This document shows positions 8,588-17,763 of a DNA stretch of 64,000 nucleotides, piece by piece. Below the pieces are notes generated by a model, which saw only the letters and a program-made list of their open reading frames with translations, had not been told where the DNA came from and ran no database searches. Source of the DNA: Burkholderiales bacterium (GTDB lineage Bacteria; Pseudomonadota; Gammaproteobacteria; Burkholderiales; Nitrosomonadaceae); contig JACKLR010000001.1 in the NCBI GenBank assembly GCA_024235795.1, forward strand, positions 434,001 to 498,000. Reading direction: 5' to 3'. Both the position numbers and the translations under genes were made by a program. Every line of letters begins with the position of its first letter. Within the stretch, counting starts at the first letter, position 1.

Positions 8588-9481
8588 CTAGTCATGCCCA
8601 AGTTTTTTCAAGATATTGATATTGTCCGCCCACCCGCTTCTCACCTTTACCCAAACCTGCAAAAACACTTTTTTATCGAAAATCTGTTCTATATCTTTGC
8701 GCGCCTGGCTCGCGATAAGTTTGAGTTTTTCACCGTTTTTTCCAATGATAATTGCCTTTTGACCAGATTTATCAACCAAAATTGTCGCATAAATTTTGTA
8801 CAACTTTTCGGTTTCAGTAAATTGATCTACAACAACGCTTGTAGAATAGGGAATTTCGTCTCCAATCAAACGAAACAGTTTCTCTCGAACCAGCTCGGCC
8901 GCGATAAACCGCGCACTTTTATCGGTAATCTCATCTGCTGCGTATAACGGAGGATTTTCTGGCAAATGCGGACGAATCACGTCAATGAGCGTCGTCAGTT
9001 GTGTTTGATTTGCCGCACTTACTGGAATCATTGCCGCAAAGTTGAATTTCACGTCCATATCATTCAAGAATGGCAATAGCTGGCTTTTATCGGCCAACTT
9101 ATCTATCTTATTAATAACCAGTATAACCGGAATCGTTTTGGGTAACAGACTTAACACAAGCAGGTCTTGTTCATCAACGCAAAGCGCTTCCATAACAAAC
9201 AAAACAACATCAACATTCACCATACTTTGCGACACAACGCGATTCATGGCAGTATTCATTCGATTTTTGTAACGCATCTGGAAACCCGGCGTATCGACAA
9301 AAATAAACTGCGTTTGCTTGTCGGTCAAAATCCCATTGATGCGATAACGCGTAGTTTGTGCTTTTCTGGATGTTATACTAATTTTTTGCTGTATCAGATT
9401 ATTGAGCAAGGTCGATTTACCAACATTCGGCCTACCAACGATGGCAATATATCCAGTACGAAAATGAGATTCAGACAGCAT
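8588..9481 (-). CDS. era: GTPase Era
   Basis: Era is an essential GTPase that binds 16S rRNA and assists 30S maturation. The 297-residue product carries G1 GRPNVGKST (16-24), G3 VDTPGF, G4 NKIDK and a C-terminal KH domain with IIGKNGEKLKLIASQARKDIE and a VWVKVRSGW tail. Length and domain order are normal. It follows rnc by about 60 bases on the same strand, the common rnc-era arrangement. Confidence 0.96.
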   Translation of the reverse strand: MLSESHFRTGYIAIVGRPNVGKSTLLNNLIQQKISITSRKAQTTRYRINGILTDKQTQFIFVDTPGFQMRYKNRMNTAMNRVVSQSMVNVDVVLFVMEALCVDEQDLLVLSLLPKTIPVILVINKIDKLADKSQLLPFLNDMDVKFNFAAMIPVSAANQTQLTTLIDVIRPHLPENPPLYAADEITDKSARFIAAELVREKLFRLIGDEIPYSTSVVVDQFTETEKLYKIYATILVDKSGQKAIIIGKNGEKLKLIASQARKDIEQIFDKKVFLQVWVKVRSGWADNINILKKLGHD

Positions 9482-9542
9482 ACTGAAAACAGATCACCCT
9501 AAAACGTATTGTTGTATGCTTAACAATTTTTAACAATAACAA

Positions 9543-10235
9543 TTAATCAACAACACTGGCCAGTTCATACGCTCTTTTTGCGGCTGCTTGCTCTGCACTA
9601 CGACGACTGGAACCTTCTCCCATAGTACGTATATTGAATTTCGGTATCACGCATTCTACCTTAAACTTTTGCTGATGCGCCTTTCCTATTGTCGTAACAA
9701 CCGTATATTCTGGCAAATCCAGCTTTTGGCTTTGCAAAAACTCCTGCAGCACTGTTTTAGGGTCTTTTCCATGGGCAGAGTGATCAACTGTCTTAAGTAT
9801 GGGTGTGTAGAGTCTTGAGATCACTGCTTCAGCCTGTGCAAAATTACTGTCAACGTAAATTGCGCCAAAAACAGCCTCCAGCGCATCAGCCAGAATCGAT
9901 GGACGCCGGCTGCCGCCACTTTTTAATTCACCTTCACCCAGTTTAATCAACTGATCCAGTTCTAGAGAAAGTGCCAGATCTGATAACGCCATTTGATTAA
10001 CCATGCTCGCACGTAATCGAGATAATCGCCCCTCGGACACATTTAAAAATTTTGTAAAAATTAATCCGGCAATCGCACAATTCAATACACTGTCTCCAAG
10101 AAACTCGAGGCGTTCGTTATGCACAGCACTGTGACTGCGATGTGTTAAAGCTTCATTCAGTAACTCAGATTGAGTAAACTGATAGCCCAACCGAGTACAA
10201 AACAAACTCAACATTTTTTCTCGATTAGTTTGCAT
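9543..10235 (-). CDS. rnc: Ribonuclease III
   Basis: RNase III cleaves double-stranded RNA in rRNA and mRNA processing. The catalytic domain shows THRSHSAVHNERLEFLGDSVL (nuclease signature) and ADALEAVFGAIYVD. The C-terminal double-stranded-RNA-binding domain runs from DPKTVLQEFLQ to RRSAEQAAAKRAYELA. The start is uncertain. The frame is open to a TTG at 10283, overlapping the DUF4845 gene; ATG codons lie at 10235 (chosen, 230 residues) and at 10214, where a CGAGA stretch gives a somewhat better ribosome-binding site (223 residues). It lies between the DUF4845 gene and era. Confidence 0.92.
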   Translation of the reverse strand: MQTNREKMLSLFCTRLGYQFTQSELLNEALTHRSHSAVHNERLEFLGDSVLNCAIAGLIFTKFLNVSEGRLSRLRASMVNQMALSDLALSLELDQLIKLGEGELKSGGSRRPSILADALEAVFGAIYVDSNFAQAEAVISRLYTPILKTVDHSAHGKDPKTVLQEFLQSQKLDLPEYTVVTTIGKAHQQKFKVECVIPKFNIRTMGEGSSRRSAEQAAAKRAYELASVVD

Positions 10236-10263
10236 ACGATGATAGGAATCTAGGTTGAAAACT

Positions 10264-10635
10264 TCAATCGCTTTGTGTTTCAAAATCTATTTGCAGAGAA
10301 ATATTGGCAAACAGCGGCACATTGACAGAATAATCCACGCTGAGGTGGTTTTGCCCTTTGTCACGAGTAATCTTGATGTCCTTTGCGGCAATCACGGTGA
10401 TATTGTCAATCTGGGCGCGCTTTGTAAAGGCAAGCCTGAGTTGATTGGCATGCGAATCCTTCAGATTGGCATCATTAGCAATCGCAGTCAGATTTTTCTT
10501 GATCGAAGCATTCTCAATATAGACGGGAACAACTTTCATTCCAAGCACTGCAACAAGTACCAGTACAATAGACCATACCAGCATACCCGACAAAGTCAGG
10601 CCCCGTTGTTTATAACGTTGTATATTCAAATTCAT
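10264..10635 (-). CDS. DUF4845 family membrane protein
   Basis: This 123-residue protein has an N-terminal GLTLSGMLVWSIVLVLVAVLGMKVVPVYIE segment, a single membrane helix of the prepilin-like type, followed by a small soluble domain, probably outside the membrane. It matches the DUF4845 family, found between lepB and rnc in many betaproteobacteria. No biochemical function is established, and I infer none beyond a possible link to protein export suggested by position. The helix resembles a type IV pilin N-terminus, but the glutamate at position 5 and a consensus pre-pilin cleavage site are not convincing. Confidence 0.8.
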   Translation of the reverse strand: MNLNIQRYKQRGLTLSGMLVWSIVLVLVAVLGMKVVPVYIENASIKKNLTAIANDANLKDSHANQLRLAFTKRAQIDNITVIAAKDIKITRDKGQNHLSVDYSVNVPLFANISLQIDFETQSD

Positions 10636-10664
10636 GATTCTCCCCCAAGAAAAATTATTCTCGA

Positions 10665-11468
10665 CTATTGTATACTTTGTCCTATTCGGTCAAAATCACC
10701 AAAATTCCACCAAATCATAAATGCTTTTCCCACGATATTTTCTTCTGGAACAAACCCCCAGTATCGGCTATCGCTACTGCTATCCCGATTATCACCCAAG
10801 GTAAAATAGTTTCCCTGCGGAACAGTACAGGTAAATCCGGTTCGACTATATTTACAGTTTTCCCGATAGGGAAACACACGTACACTGGAATACTGCAAAC
10901 CATTAACTTCTTGATTGATTAAAATGGAATGGTTGGTTTCGCCAAGATATTCGGTATGTTTTTCCGAATAAACATATCCCAAACCCGGTTCTACATATTT
11001 ATAGTCGCTTTCATAGTTCTGGCTCACGATCTGATCATTAATGAACAATTGTTTATTGTGATATGTAACAACATCACCAGGGATGCCAACTACGCGCTTG
11101 ATGTAGTCTATGGAAGGATCTTCCGGATAACGGAACACCAGCACATCACCGGCTTTTGGAGTATTCATGTCGATTATTTTTTTGTTAATGACTGGCAGCC
11201 GTATTCCATAGGTATACTTATTGACAAGAATAAAATCTCCAACAATCAATGTTGGAATCATAGAACCAGAAGGAATCTTGAATGGCTCAATAACAAATGA
11301 ACGCAAGCAAAATACAATCAGAATAATTGGAAAAAAGCTTTTAGGGTATTCAATCCACCAAGGTTCCGCCTCATCTGGCTTGCGTTTGTGCCGCAATACA
11401 AAATAATCGAACGCCCAGACAGCGCCGGTTATCACCAGCAAACTAAATAATATCAAGGGAAAGTTCAT
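10665..11468 (-). CDS. lepB: Signal peptidase I
   Basis: LepB removes signal peptides from exported proteins at the periplasmic face of the inner membrane. With the ATG at 11468, preceded by AAAGGTAA, the product has 267 residues; a longer TTG-started frame is unlikely. Two membrane helices lie near 3-23 and 44-60. The catalytic serine is S69 in FKIPSGSMIPTL and the general base K124 in DYIKRVVGIPGD; the C-terminal FTLGDNRDSSSDSRYWGFVP box is intact. It follows lepA by about 97 bases, and this lepA-lepB order is classical. Confidence 0.96.
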   Translation of the reverse strand: MNFPLILFSLLVITGAVWAFDYFVLRHKRKPDEAEPWWIEYPKSFFPIILIVFCLRSFVIEPFKIPSGSMIPTLIVGDFILVNKYTYGIRLPVINKKIIDMNTPKAGDVLVFRYPEDPSIDYIKRVVGIPGDVVTYHNKQLFINDQIVSQNYESDYKYVEPGLGYVYSEKHTEYLGETNHSILINQEVNGLQYSSVRVFPYRENCKYSRTGFTCTVPQGNYFTLGDNRDSSSDSRYWGFVPEENIVGKAFMIWWNFGDFDRIGQSIQ

Positions 11469-11565
11469 GAAATTACCTTTCTGAATATCCTGAAAAACTT
11501 GCAAATACCATTACATGTCTTTTGAAGATTTATCTGATTCATACATGATTTTAATATTTATCTTT

Positions 11566-13359
11566 TTATTTATTATCGGCTTGCAGAATTGCCAAAAAGG
11601 CTTCTTGGGGAATTTCCACATTGCCGACGCGTTTCATTCTTTTTTTTCCAGCTTTCTGCTTTTCAAGCAACTTACGTTTCCGTGTAATATCGCCCCCGTA
11701 GCATTTTGCCAAAACATTCTTGCGTAACGCCTTGACACTTTCTCTGGCAATAATATGCGCGCCAACCGCTGCCTGCACAGCAATATCAAACATCTGGCGC
11801 GGAATGAGCTGCCGCATTCTCTGCGCCAATTCACGGCCGCGTTGTTGACTACTGCTACGATGAACGATTAATGATAGCGCATCTACCCTGTCTCCGTTAA
11901 TTAATATATCCAGCTTAACCAAGTCTGAAGCACGGAATTCTTTAAATTCATAATCCATAGATGCATAACCACGGCTCGTTGATTTCAGTCGATCAAAGAA
12001 ATCCATAACAACCTCATTCAGGGGTAGCTCATAGGTCAACATGACCTGTTTACCCAGATACTGCATATTTCTTTGGTTACCGCGCTTATTCACACATAAT
12101 GTAATCACCGCACCGACAAACTCATCAGGAACCAGTATGGTTGTCGTTATAATCGGTTCCCGAATTTCTGCAATTTTAGACAAATCTGGGATTCGTGATG
12201 GGTTATCAATTTCAGTGACTGTCCCATCACGCATCAGTATTTGATAGACAACTGTCGGTGCCGTTGTAATCAGATTCATGTCATATTCTCTTTCGAGACG
12301 CTCCTGCACGATATCCATATGCAACAACCCCAGAAACCCACAACGAAACCCAAACCCCAATGCCTGTGACGTCTCGGGTTCAAATTGCAAAGAAGAATCG
12401 TTGAGTCTGAGTTTCTCTAATGCCGCTCGCAAGGCATCATACTGATTCGATTCGACTGGATACAATCCTGCAAAAACCTGCGGCTTGATTTCTTTGAACC
12501 CTGTTAACGGTTCTTTTGCAGGCCTATTAAATAAGGTAACCGTGTCACCGACCTTTGCCGCATCCAGCTCTTTAATGCCGGATATCACAAAACCCACTTC
12601 GCCGGCACTTAATGAATTCCGGTTCAGCGATTTAGGAATAAACACACCCACTTGTTCACAAAGGTGGGTTACTTTGCTAGCCATCAACAAAACCTTGTCA
12701 CCGGGTTTAAGCGTACCATCCATGACACGTACCAAGATGACAACACCGACATAGTTATCAAACCAGGAATCGATAATCAGCGCTTTTAATGGCGCATCAG
12801 GGTCGCCTTTCGGTGCTGGTATCTGGCGGACAACAGCCTCCAATACGTCTTCGATGCCCTCGCCGGTTTTAGCGCTGACTCGCAATGCATTCTGCGCTTC
12901 AATCCCAATAACATCTTCAATATTTTCGATCACGCGTTCGGGATCGGAAGCCGGCAAATCTATTTTGTTCAAAACGGGAACAACCTCTACACCCTGCTCG
13001 ATCGCTGTATAACAATTGGCAACCGTTTGAGCCTCAACACCCTGTGACGCATCGACTACCAGCAATGCCCCTTCACACGCAGCCAAAGATCGTGAAACTT
13101 CGTATGAAAAATCGACATGCCCGGGGGTATCAATCAGGTTTAACAAATAGGTCTCACCATCTTTGGCTTTATAGTGCAACGCAACGGTTTGCGCCTTGAT
13201 GGTAATACCTCTTTCCTTTTCCAGATCCATAGAATCCAGAACCTGTTCTTCCATTTCCCGCTCAGACAAGCCGCCGCAAAATTGAATGAGACGATCAGCC
13301 AGTGTGGATTTTCCGTGATCGATATGGGCAATAATTGAGAAATTACGTATACGCTGCAT
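11566..13359 (-). CDS. lepA: Elongation factor 4 (LepA), ribosome-associated GTPase
   Basis: LepA is an EF-G-like GTPase that acts on stalled or pre-translocation ribosomes. The 597-residue protein starts QRIRNFSIIAHIDHGKSTLADRL (G1), has LIDTPGHVDFSYEVSRSL (G3) and NKIDLPASDPERV (G4), and ends with the LepA-specific C-terminal domain (KCYGGDITRKRKLLEKQKAGKKRMK). The length agrees with the family (about 597-600). It is transcribed toward lepB and follows the thioredoxin-fold gene by about 110 bases. Confidence 0.97.
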   Translation of the reverse strand: MQRIRNFSIIAHIDHGKSTLADRLIQFCGGLSEREMEEQVLDSMDLEKERGITIKAQTVALHYKAKDGETYLLNLIDTPGHVDFSYEVSRSLAACEGALLVVDASQGVEAQTVANCYTAIEQGVEVVPVLNKIDLPASDPERVIENIEDVIGIEAQNALRVSAKTGEGIEDVLEAVVRQIPAPKGDPDAPLKALIIDSWFDNYVGVVILVRVMDGTLKPGDKVLLMASKVTHLCEQVGVFIPKSLNRNSLSAGEVGFVISGIKELDAAKVGDTVTLFNRPAKEPLTGFKEIKPQVFAGLYPVESNQYDALRAALEKLRLNDSSLQFEPETSQALGFGFRCGFLGLLHMDIVQERLEREYDMNLITTAPTVVYQILMRDGTVTEIDNPSRIPDLSKIAEIREPIITTTILVPDEFVGAVITLCVNKRGNQRNMQYLGKQVMLTYELPLNEVVMDFFDRLKSTSRGYASMDYEFKEFRASDLVKLDILINGDRVDALSLIVHRSSSQQRGRELAQRMRQLIPRQMFDIAVQAAVGAHIIARESVKALRKNVLAKCYGGDITRKRKLLEKQKAGKKRMKRVGNVEIPQEAFLAILQADNK

Positions 13360-13469
13360 TTGGTTTTTCAGTAATAAAGATCTGTACGGTATCGGTACAC
13401 TGTTAAAATTCTTAGTTTCAAGTATTGACAGCTATATAACCTGAAGCATCTGAATCAAGAGGCAGCATT

Positions 13470-13733
13470 CTAACGAAATCTGGCAAGATAATCATCAAAG
13501 GCAGCGTTGTCGAAATGAAAGTGACAAATTTCAATTTGATCGGAATACGACATCAGGACAGGTATTCTATCATTAAATCGTGCCACCAGATCAGAATCCG
13601 TATCAATATCAATAACTTGAAAATCGAATGGCACCTGTTTTTGTCGTTCTTCCAAGGCAAGTATCATTTGGTTGCAAAGATGACACGCCTCACGACCATA
13701 AACAACCAAATCAACAGTTTTATCGGATTTCAC
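13470..13733 (-). CDS. Glutaredoxin-like (DUF836) thioredoxin-fold protein
   Basis: The small cytoplasmic protein of 87 residues has the beta-alpha-beta start LVVYGREACHLCNQMILAL with a CHLC redox motif, and a cis-proline-like NDRIPVLM segment, as in glutaredoxin-like DUF836 proteins. A thiol-disulphide role is likely, but the substrate is unknown. It begins with GTG, 15 bases after the degP stop, and is followed by lepA; this position next to a MucD/DegP-type protease is common in betaproteobacteria. Confidence 0.8.
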   Translation of the reverse strand: MKSDKTVDLVVYGREACHLCNQMILALEERQKQVPFDFQVIDIDTDSDLVARFNDRIPVLMSYSDQIEICHFHFDNAAFDDYLARFR

Positions 13734-13748
13734 TATAATTCCAAACGA

Positions 13749-15155
13749 TCAGTCGTCTTCGTTTAATTTCATGGTAATAAATGTTGTCAAATCACCCCGT
13801 TTAATCAACAAGGCAATATTTTTTCCTTCTTGAACTTGTTCAAGCAATAGATTGAATTGCTTAACACTTTTAACATCCTTACTGTTGAAACCGAGGATTA
13901 CATCACCTTTACGAATACCCGATTGACTCGCAATTCCAGGGTAAACATTTTCAACAAGCAAGCCATTCTCAATTTCCAGCTGCTCTTTTTGCTGTGTGGT
14001 TAGTTCATCCAATACAAGTCCCAATCGATTGGTTTCGTCAGTGTTTTTACTTTGCTTTCTTTGATAATGTTGATCAGTCTCTTCTCTCGGAATCTCACCC
14101 ACGGTAAGTTTAAGATTTTTTATTGAACCATCTCGCCATACCTTGACCGTTATTTTGGAATCGGGAGCCGTATTGCCAACTATCCGTGGCAAATCTGCTG
14201 AAGTCTCTACTTCCTGGCCATTAAAATCAAGGATAATATCACGCGCTTTGATACCTGCATTTTCAGCTGGCCCATTTTTTTCTACCGAAACAACCAATGC
14301 ACCATGGGTCTCAGACAAGCCAAACGACTCCGCCAGTTCTTTGGTAACTTCTTGGATCATTACCCCTATTTTTCCACGACGGACAACACCAGCAGTTTTA
14401 AGCTGGTTTGCGATATCAGTTGCAACATTAATCGGTATGGCAAAAGACAACCCCATAAATCCGCCCGTGCGACTATAAATCTGCGAGTTGATACCGACCA
14501 CCTCTCCACTCATGTTAAATAATGGTCCGCCCGAATTGCCTGGATTAATGGCAACATCTGTCTGAATAAACGGCACATAATTTTCTTGTGCAAGGGAGCG
14601 TCCTTTTGCACTGACGATACCGGCTGTCACACTATTTTCAAAACCAAATGGCGAACCAATCGCAACTACCCACTCGCCCACTTTAAGTTCATCCGGATCA
14701 CCTTGATTAACTTTTGGCAAATTCTCAGCTTCAATTTTTATCAATGCTATATCCGTTTTTTTGTCGGTACCGATTACTTCGCCAATAAATTCACGTTTAT
14801 CGTTCAACTTGACAGTAATTTCATTGGCGGATTCGACTACATGCGCATTCGTCAGGATATAACCATCGGAACTTATAATAAAACCAGACCCCATTGATCT
14901 GGGTTCAGATCTTCTCGGCGCAGAAAAAGGCTCCATATGACGTCTGAAGAATTCATAAAATGGAGAATCTTTAGGAAGATTTGGAATCTCCGGAAACAAC
15001 TGTGCCACGGCATCCTGCTGGGTTTGGATTGTACTGATATTGACCACAGTAGCGCCATATTTATCTACAAGACCCGTGAAATCAGGCAGTTCTCTCGCTT
15101 GAGCAAAAACAAACGAAGATGTTACAAACAAAAGAAGCAAAATAATGTGACGCAT
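13749..15155 (-). CDS. degP: Periplasmic serine protease DegP/MucD (HtrA family)
   Basis: HtrA-type endopeptidase that removes misfolded envelope proteins. The ATG at 15155 follows GAGGAAAAG and gives 468 residues with a signal peptide (HIILLLLFVTSSFVFAQA). The triad is complete: H105 (LTNAHVV), D135 (KKTDIALI) and S208 (NPGNSGGPL). Two PDZ domains follow (about 250-340 and 370-460). The length lies between DegQ and DegP, and the context after mucB makes it the MucD-like member. It probably belongs to the sigma-E regulon; a terminator-like hairpin between mucB and degP suggests it has its own promoter. Confidence 0.93.
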   Translation of the reverse strand: MRHIILLLLFVTSSFVFAQARELPDFTGLVDKYGATVVNISTIQTQQDAVAQLFPEIPNLPKDSPFYEFFRRHMEPFSAPRRSEPRSMGSGFIISSDGYILTNAHVVESANEITVKLNDKREFIGEVIGTDKKTDIALIKIEAENLPKVNQGDPDELKVGEWVVAIGSPFGFENSVTAGIVSAKGRSLAQENYVPFIQTDVAINPGNSGGPLFNMSGEVVGINSQIYSRTGGFMGLSFAIPINVATDIANQLKTAGVVRRGKIGVMIQEVTKELAESFGLSETHGALVVSVEKNGPAENAGIKARDIILDFNGQEVETSADLPRIVGNTAPDSKITVKVWRDGSIKNLKLTVGEIPREETDQHYQRKQSKNTDETNRLGLVLDELTTQQKEQLEIENGLLVENVYPGIASQSGIRKGDVILGFNSKDVKSVKQFNLLLEQVQEGKNIALLIKRGDLTTFITMKLNEDD

Positions 15156-15253
15156 TGTACTTTTCCTCAACAAACCTATTATCATTAAGATTATAAAAAA
15201 TTATTTTATCAATAGCCTAAAATTAGACCGGGGTTTTTCTAATTTTCCTGTCA

Positions 15254-15276
15254 ATAAAAAAGCGCCTATAAGCGCA
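15254..15276 (-). terminator. Probable intrinsic terminator after mucB
   Basis: Read on the minus strand, a short GCGC stem (15272-15275 with 15262-15265, five-base loop, plus flanking pairs) is followed by a run of six T. It lies between the mucB stop and the degP start, so it would end the rpoE-rseA-mucB transcript. The stem is short, so confidence is moderate. Confidence 0.45.
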
Positions 15277-15318
15277 GTTTATAATGAACAATCGTTTTAG
15301 TGATGCTTATTACAATTT

Positions 15319-16308
15319 TCAGTTCTGCACGAAAACGGCATCACCAATCAATTTTATGGTGTTTAGCGGGACTTCTCCCACTGTTGTTATTTTGTTATCT
15401 CTCAATTCGCGCACATAAATATTAATAGCCCCACGGCTGGAATAAAAACCGGGAATCGGTGATGACGAATTTTCTTTTATTGGCTCAACAAACACAGACA
15501 CAGTTGCCAGTTCATCGGATAACACAATATGGTCAACCATCATACTTTTCCCAACCAGATTCCGCTTCATTTCAGCGACTTTTTCAAAACCTGCGGGAAG
15601 TTCACCGAACTGCCAAGCGAGTTCGCCCTCAACTAAAACAACTGTGGACAGATTAATTGTTTTCCAATTCTGTGAAGCTTTCAGTAATGCCGGGTCAAGC
15701 AGATTCGTCCCTATTTCATCACCAATTTCAATCTGGGTAAAAGCAAATTGCTCAATAATATCTTTCTTATCTATCACAGCTGCTTTGAGCAATAAACCGC
15801 TGTCAATATGCACCCAAAACTTATACCCATAACGCAAACTATCTTTGGGCATAAGCCTTAACACTTGACTATCATATCCCGCTATGCGCTCTTGTGTTAC
15901 AGTTTCAATCGTATAATATTCTTTGATTCTCTTAGATGGCTGTGGCAACAAATCCGGAAAAAATTTTCTAAACCAGCGTTTCTCAGTATAAATTTTTTTG
16001 CTGTTTGGCATATAGCACTTCATTTCATCGTTATTTCTATAGACAATACGCGCTATACCATCTAACACTTCTATTTTTTCATGTTCACCCTCCAGATCTA
16101 CTCTGTGCGTAATCTTAGAGGTTTCTATGTGGCCATTGGCAGAATAAACAAAAGTACCACGGAAATTAAGATGACGTGGGGCAGCAGCAATTTTTTGCAG
16201 CCAACCATATGCTGCACTTTCTGAAGAATGTGGTGTGCTTTCAGCATTTACAACCTTGATTAGGAATGTAAACAGAAAAAATAAAACAGGTAATGTAAGA
16301 TTCTTCAT
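15319..16308 (-). CDS. mucB: Sigma-E factor regulatory protein RseB/MucB
   Basis: Periplasmic protein that binds the anti-sigma factor RseA, protecting it from proteolysis until lipoprotein or LPS signals displace it. The 329-residue product has a signal peptide (NLTLPVLFFLFTFLIKVVNA) and the MucB/RseB layout: an N-terminal LolA-like domain starting AYGWLQKIAAAPRHLNFRGTFVYS, and a C-terminal domain with AWQFGELPAGFE, VDHIVLSDELATVSVFVEP and ITTVGEVPLNTIKLIGDAV. Its start overlaps the rseA stop by four bases. Assignment is firm from sequence and context. Confidence 0.93.
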   Translation of the reverse strand: MKNLTLPVLFFLFTFLIKVVNAESTPHSSESAAYGWLQKIAAAPRHLNFRGTFVYSANGHIETSKITHRVDLEGEHEKIEVLDGIARIVYRNNDEMKCYMPNSKKIYTEKRWFRKFFPDLLPQPSKRIKEYYTIETVTQERIAGYDSQVLRLMPKDSLRYGYKFWVHIDSGLLLKAAVIDKKDIIEQFAFTQIEIGDEIGTNLLDPALLKASQNWKTINLSTVVLVEGELAWQFGELPAGFEKVAEMKRNLVGKSMMVDHIVLSDELATVSVFVEPIKENSSSPIPGFYSSRGAINIYVRELRDNKITTVGEVPLNTIKLIGDAVFVQN

Positions 16309-16883
16309 TGACCATATTTATCATGAAAATCGGTCACAGGATAGACATATACTGATTGACCATGTGCGGTCGTTCCAGCAGGAAAATCTTTATGATAATT
16401 ATGAAAATTATGGAAAAACAGATAGTTATTCATATCTTCAGACACCATACGTGGGTAGGAACGTAGCGATTGGGGATGAGATACAAGCACCGGCGTTACT
16501 GGTTTAATTGTTTCTGTCTGGATTTTCGATTGATCAACCATCGTGATTGGATGCGATTGTTGATAAACATCTTGCATCATAAACCATGCTGTTACCATCG
16601 CAACAATGGAAGCAGCTGTTGCAAATGAAAAAACTTTTATTTTTGAATTTCCAAATGCGGATTTGTTTGGTTTAAAAATTATCGGTTCGGATTTAAGCTG
16701 GTATCTAACACGCTGTGTAATATCTGTCGATACCGAAGTTTGTTTTCTTAATATATCACCAATTAAATGGTAGGTATTCCAATCATGCTGTAAATTATCT
16801 TCTTTCTTAAGTGTTTCGATTATTTTTTTTGCATCCTGATTAGCTAGTTCACCATCCATTAATTCGGATATTTTATTCTTCAC
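16305..16883 (-). CDS. rseA: Sigma-E anti-sigma factor RseA
   Basis: RseA is an inner-membrane anti-sigma factor that sequesters RpoE. The GTG at 16883 is chosen because it is preceded by AAGAGGTGG and starts one base after the rpoE stop; the longer ATG frame (to 16952) lies inside rpoE and adds residues foreign to the family. The 192-residue product begins VKNKISELMDGELANQDA (anti-sigma domain), has a WNTYHLIGDILR helix and one membrane segment at about 83-103 (FSFATAASIVAMVTAWFMM). The C-terminal periplasmic part would bind MucB, encoded next with a four-base overlap. Confidence 0.9.
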   Translation of the reverse strand: MKNKISELMDGELANQDAKKIIETLKKEDNLQHDWNTYHLIGDILRKQTSVSTDITQRVRYQLKSEPIIFKPNKSAFGNSKIKVFSFATAASIVAMVTAWFMMQDVYQQSHPITMVDQSKIQTETIKPVTPVLVSHPQSLRSYPRMVSEDMNNYLFFHNFHNYHKDFPAGTTAHGQSVYVYPVTDFHDKYGQ

Positions 16884-16884
16884 T

Positions 16885-17484
16885 TTACCACCTCTTATCT
16901 TTGCTGGTACCCAGTAATGGGCGTAATTTCTCAGATATTGCTTCGCGTGCACGAAAAATTCGTGAACGCACCGTACCTATTGGACATTCCATGATATTTG
17001 CAATGTCTTCATAACTGAGCCCTTCAATTTCTCTTAATATGATTGCAGTTCTAAGCTCTTCCGGCAATTCTTCTAATGTCTGGTTTACTGTTTGAGCAAT
17101 CTGTTTACTCATCAGTTCACTTTCAGGCGTATGCATCTCCCGCAAAACACCACCTTCTTCAAAATTCTCAGCCTCTTCGCTATCAATACCCTGTAAGGTT
17201 GGCGCTTTTCTCCCCTGTGAAACCAGGTAATTTTTTGCTGTATTGATACCTATTCGATACAGCCATGTATAAAATGCACTATCACCACGAAAAGAAGGCA
17301 GCGCTCTATACGCCTTAACAAAAGCTTCCTGGGCTACATCCTCTACTTCGGCCGGATCTTTAACAAATTGGGATAACAAACGCATCAATTTACGTTGATA
17401 TTTGGTAACTAACAGGTCAAACGCATGTTTATCACCATTTTGTACACGTTCTACCAATTGTTGATCGACTTCCCGATCACCCAT
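16885..17484 (-). CDS. rpoE: RNA polymerase sigma factor RpoE (sigma-E / AlgU type)
   Basis: ECF sigma factor of 199 residues that directs the envelope-stress response. Region 2 is YQRKLMRLLSQFVKDPAEVEDVAQEAFVKAYRALPSF with FYTWLYRIGINTAKNYL; region 4 is LPEELRTAIILREIEGLSYEDIANIMECPIGTVRSRIFRAR. These match the E. coli RpoE / Pseudomonas AlgU group very closely. It heads a tight operon with rseA and mucB. The upstream leader carries a possible sigma-E promoter and a perfect inverted repeat, listed separately. Confidence 0.97.
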   Translation of the reverse strand: MGDREVDQQLVERVQNGDKHAFDLLVTKYQRKLMRLLSQFVKDPAEVEDVAQEAFVKAYRALPSFRGDSAFYTWLYRIGINTAKNYLVSQGRKAPTLQGIDSEEAENFEEGGVLREMHTPESELMSKQIAQTVNQTLEELPEELRTAIILREIEGLSYEDIANIMECPIGTVRSRIFRAREAISEKLRPLLGTSKDKRW

Positions 17485-17516
17485 ACTACCTGATCCTTGT
17501 GCATTTTAATTAAGAA

Positions 17517-17543
17517 ATAAAACGAATTATTGCTTCGTTTTAT
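17517..17543 (-). repeat. Perfect AT-rich inverted repeat in the rpoE leader
   Basis: Ten-base arms ATAAAACGAA and TTCGTTTTAT surround a seven-base loop, 33-59 bases upstream of the rpoE start codon. On the minus strand the right arm is followed by further T-rich sequence, so the hairpin could be a weak attenuator, an mRNA-stability element or a protein-binding site. The palindrome is seen directly; its role is unknown. Confidence 0.5.
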
Positions 17544-17603
17544 GCCAGCCGGGTCAAGTATACCTATTCAAATGGATCACGGGAACCAATATGCTACAAT
17601 CAA

Positions 17604-17631
17604 GAAGACAATAAACGAAACAATTAAGTTC
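17604..17631 (-). promoter_or_regulatory. Possible sigma-E-type promoter of rpoE
   Basis: On the minus strand GAACTT (17626-17631) matches the sigma-E -35 element exactly. It is followed after 17 bases by TCTTC (17604-17608), a weak match to the TCTGA -10 element. Sigma-E operons are normally autoregulated, which supports the call; the poor -10 keeps it tentative. Confidence 0.35.
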
Positions 17632-17763
17632 ACTTACTCACGTCATTCGTAGATAATTGCAGTATTGTGACGGTAATTAAAAAATATTACATAAAAGCCA
17701 GCCTCATTAAGCGAAAATTTTTTTCGCGATGTTTTATTTATAGAACATGAAAATTATGCTGAT

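Noticed and set aside
10236..10283. TTG-started extension of rnc
   Set aside because: It overlaps the DUF4845 gene, has no ribosome-binding site and adds residues absent from typical RNase III.
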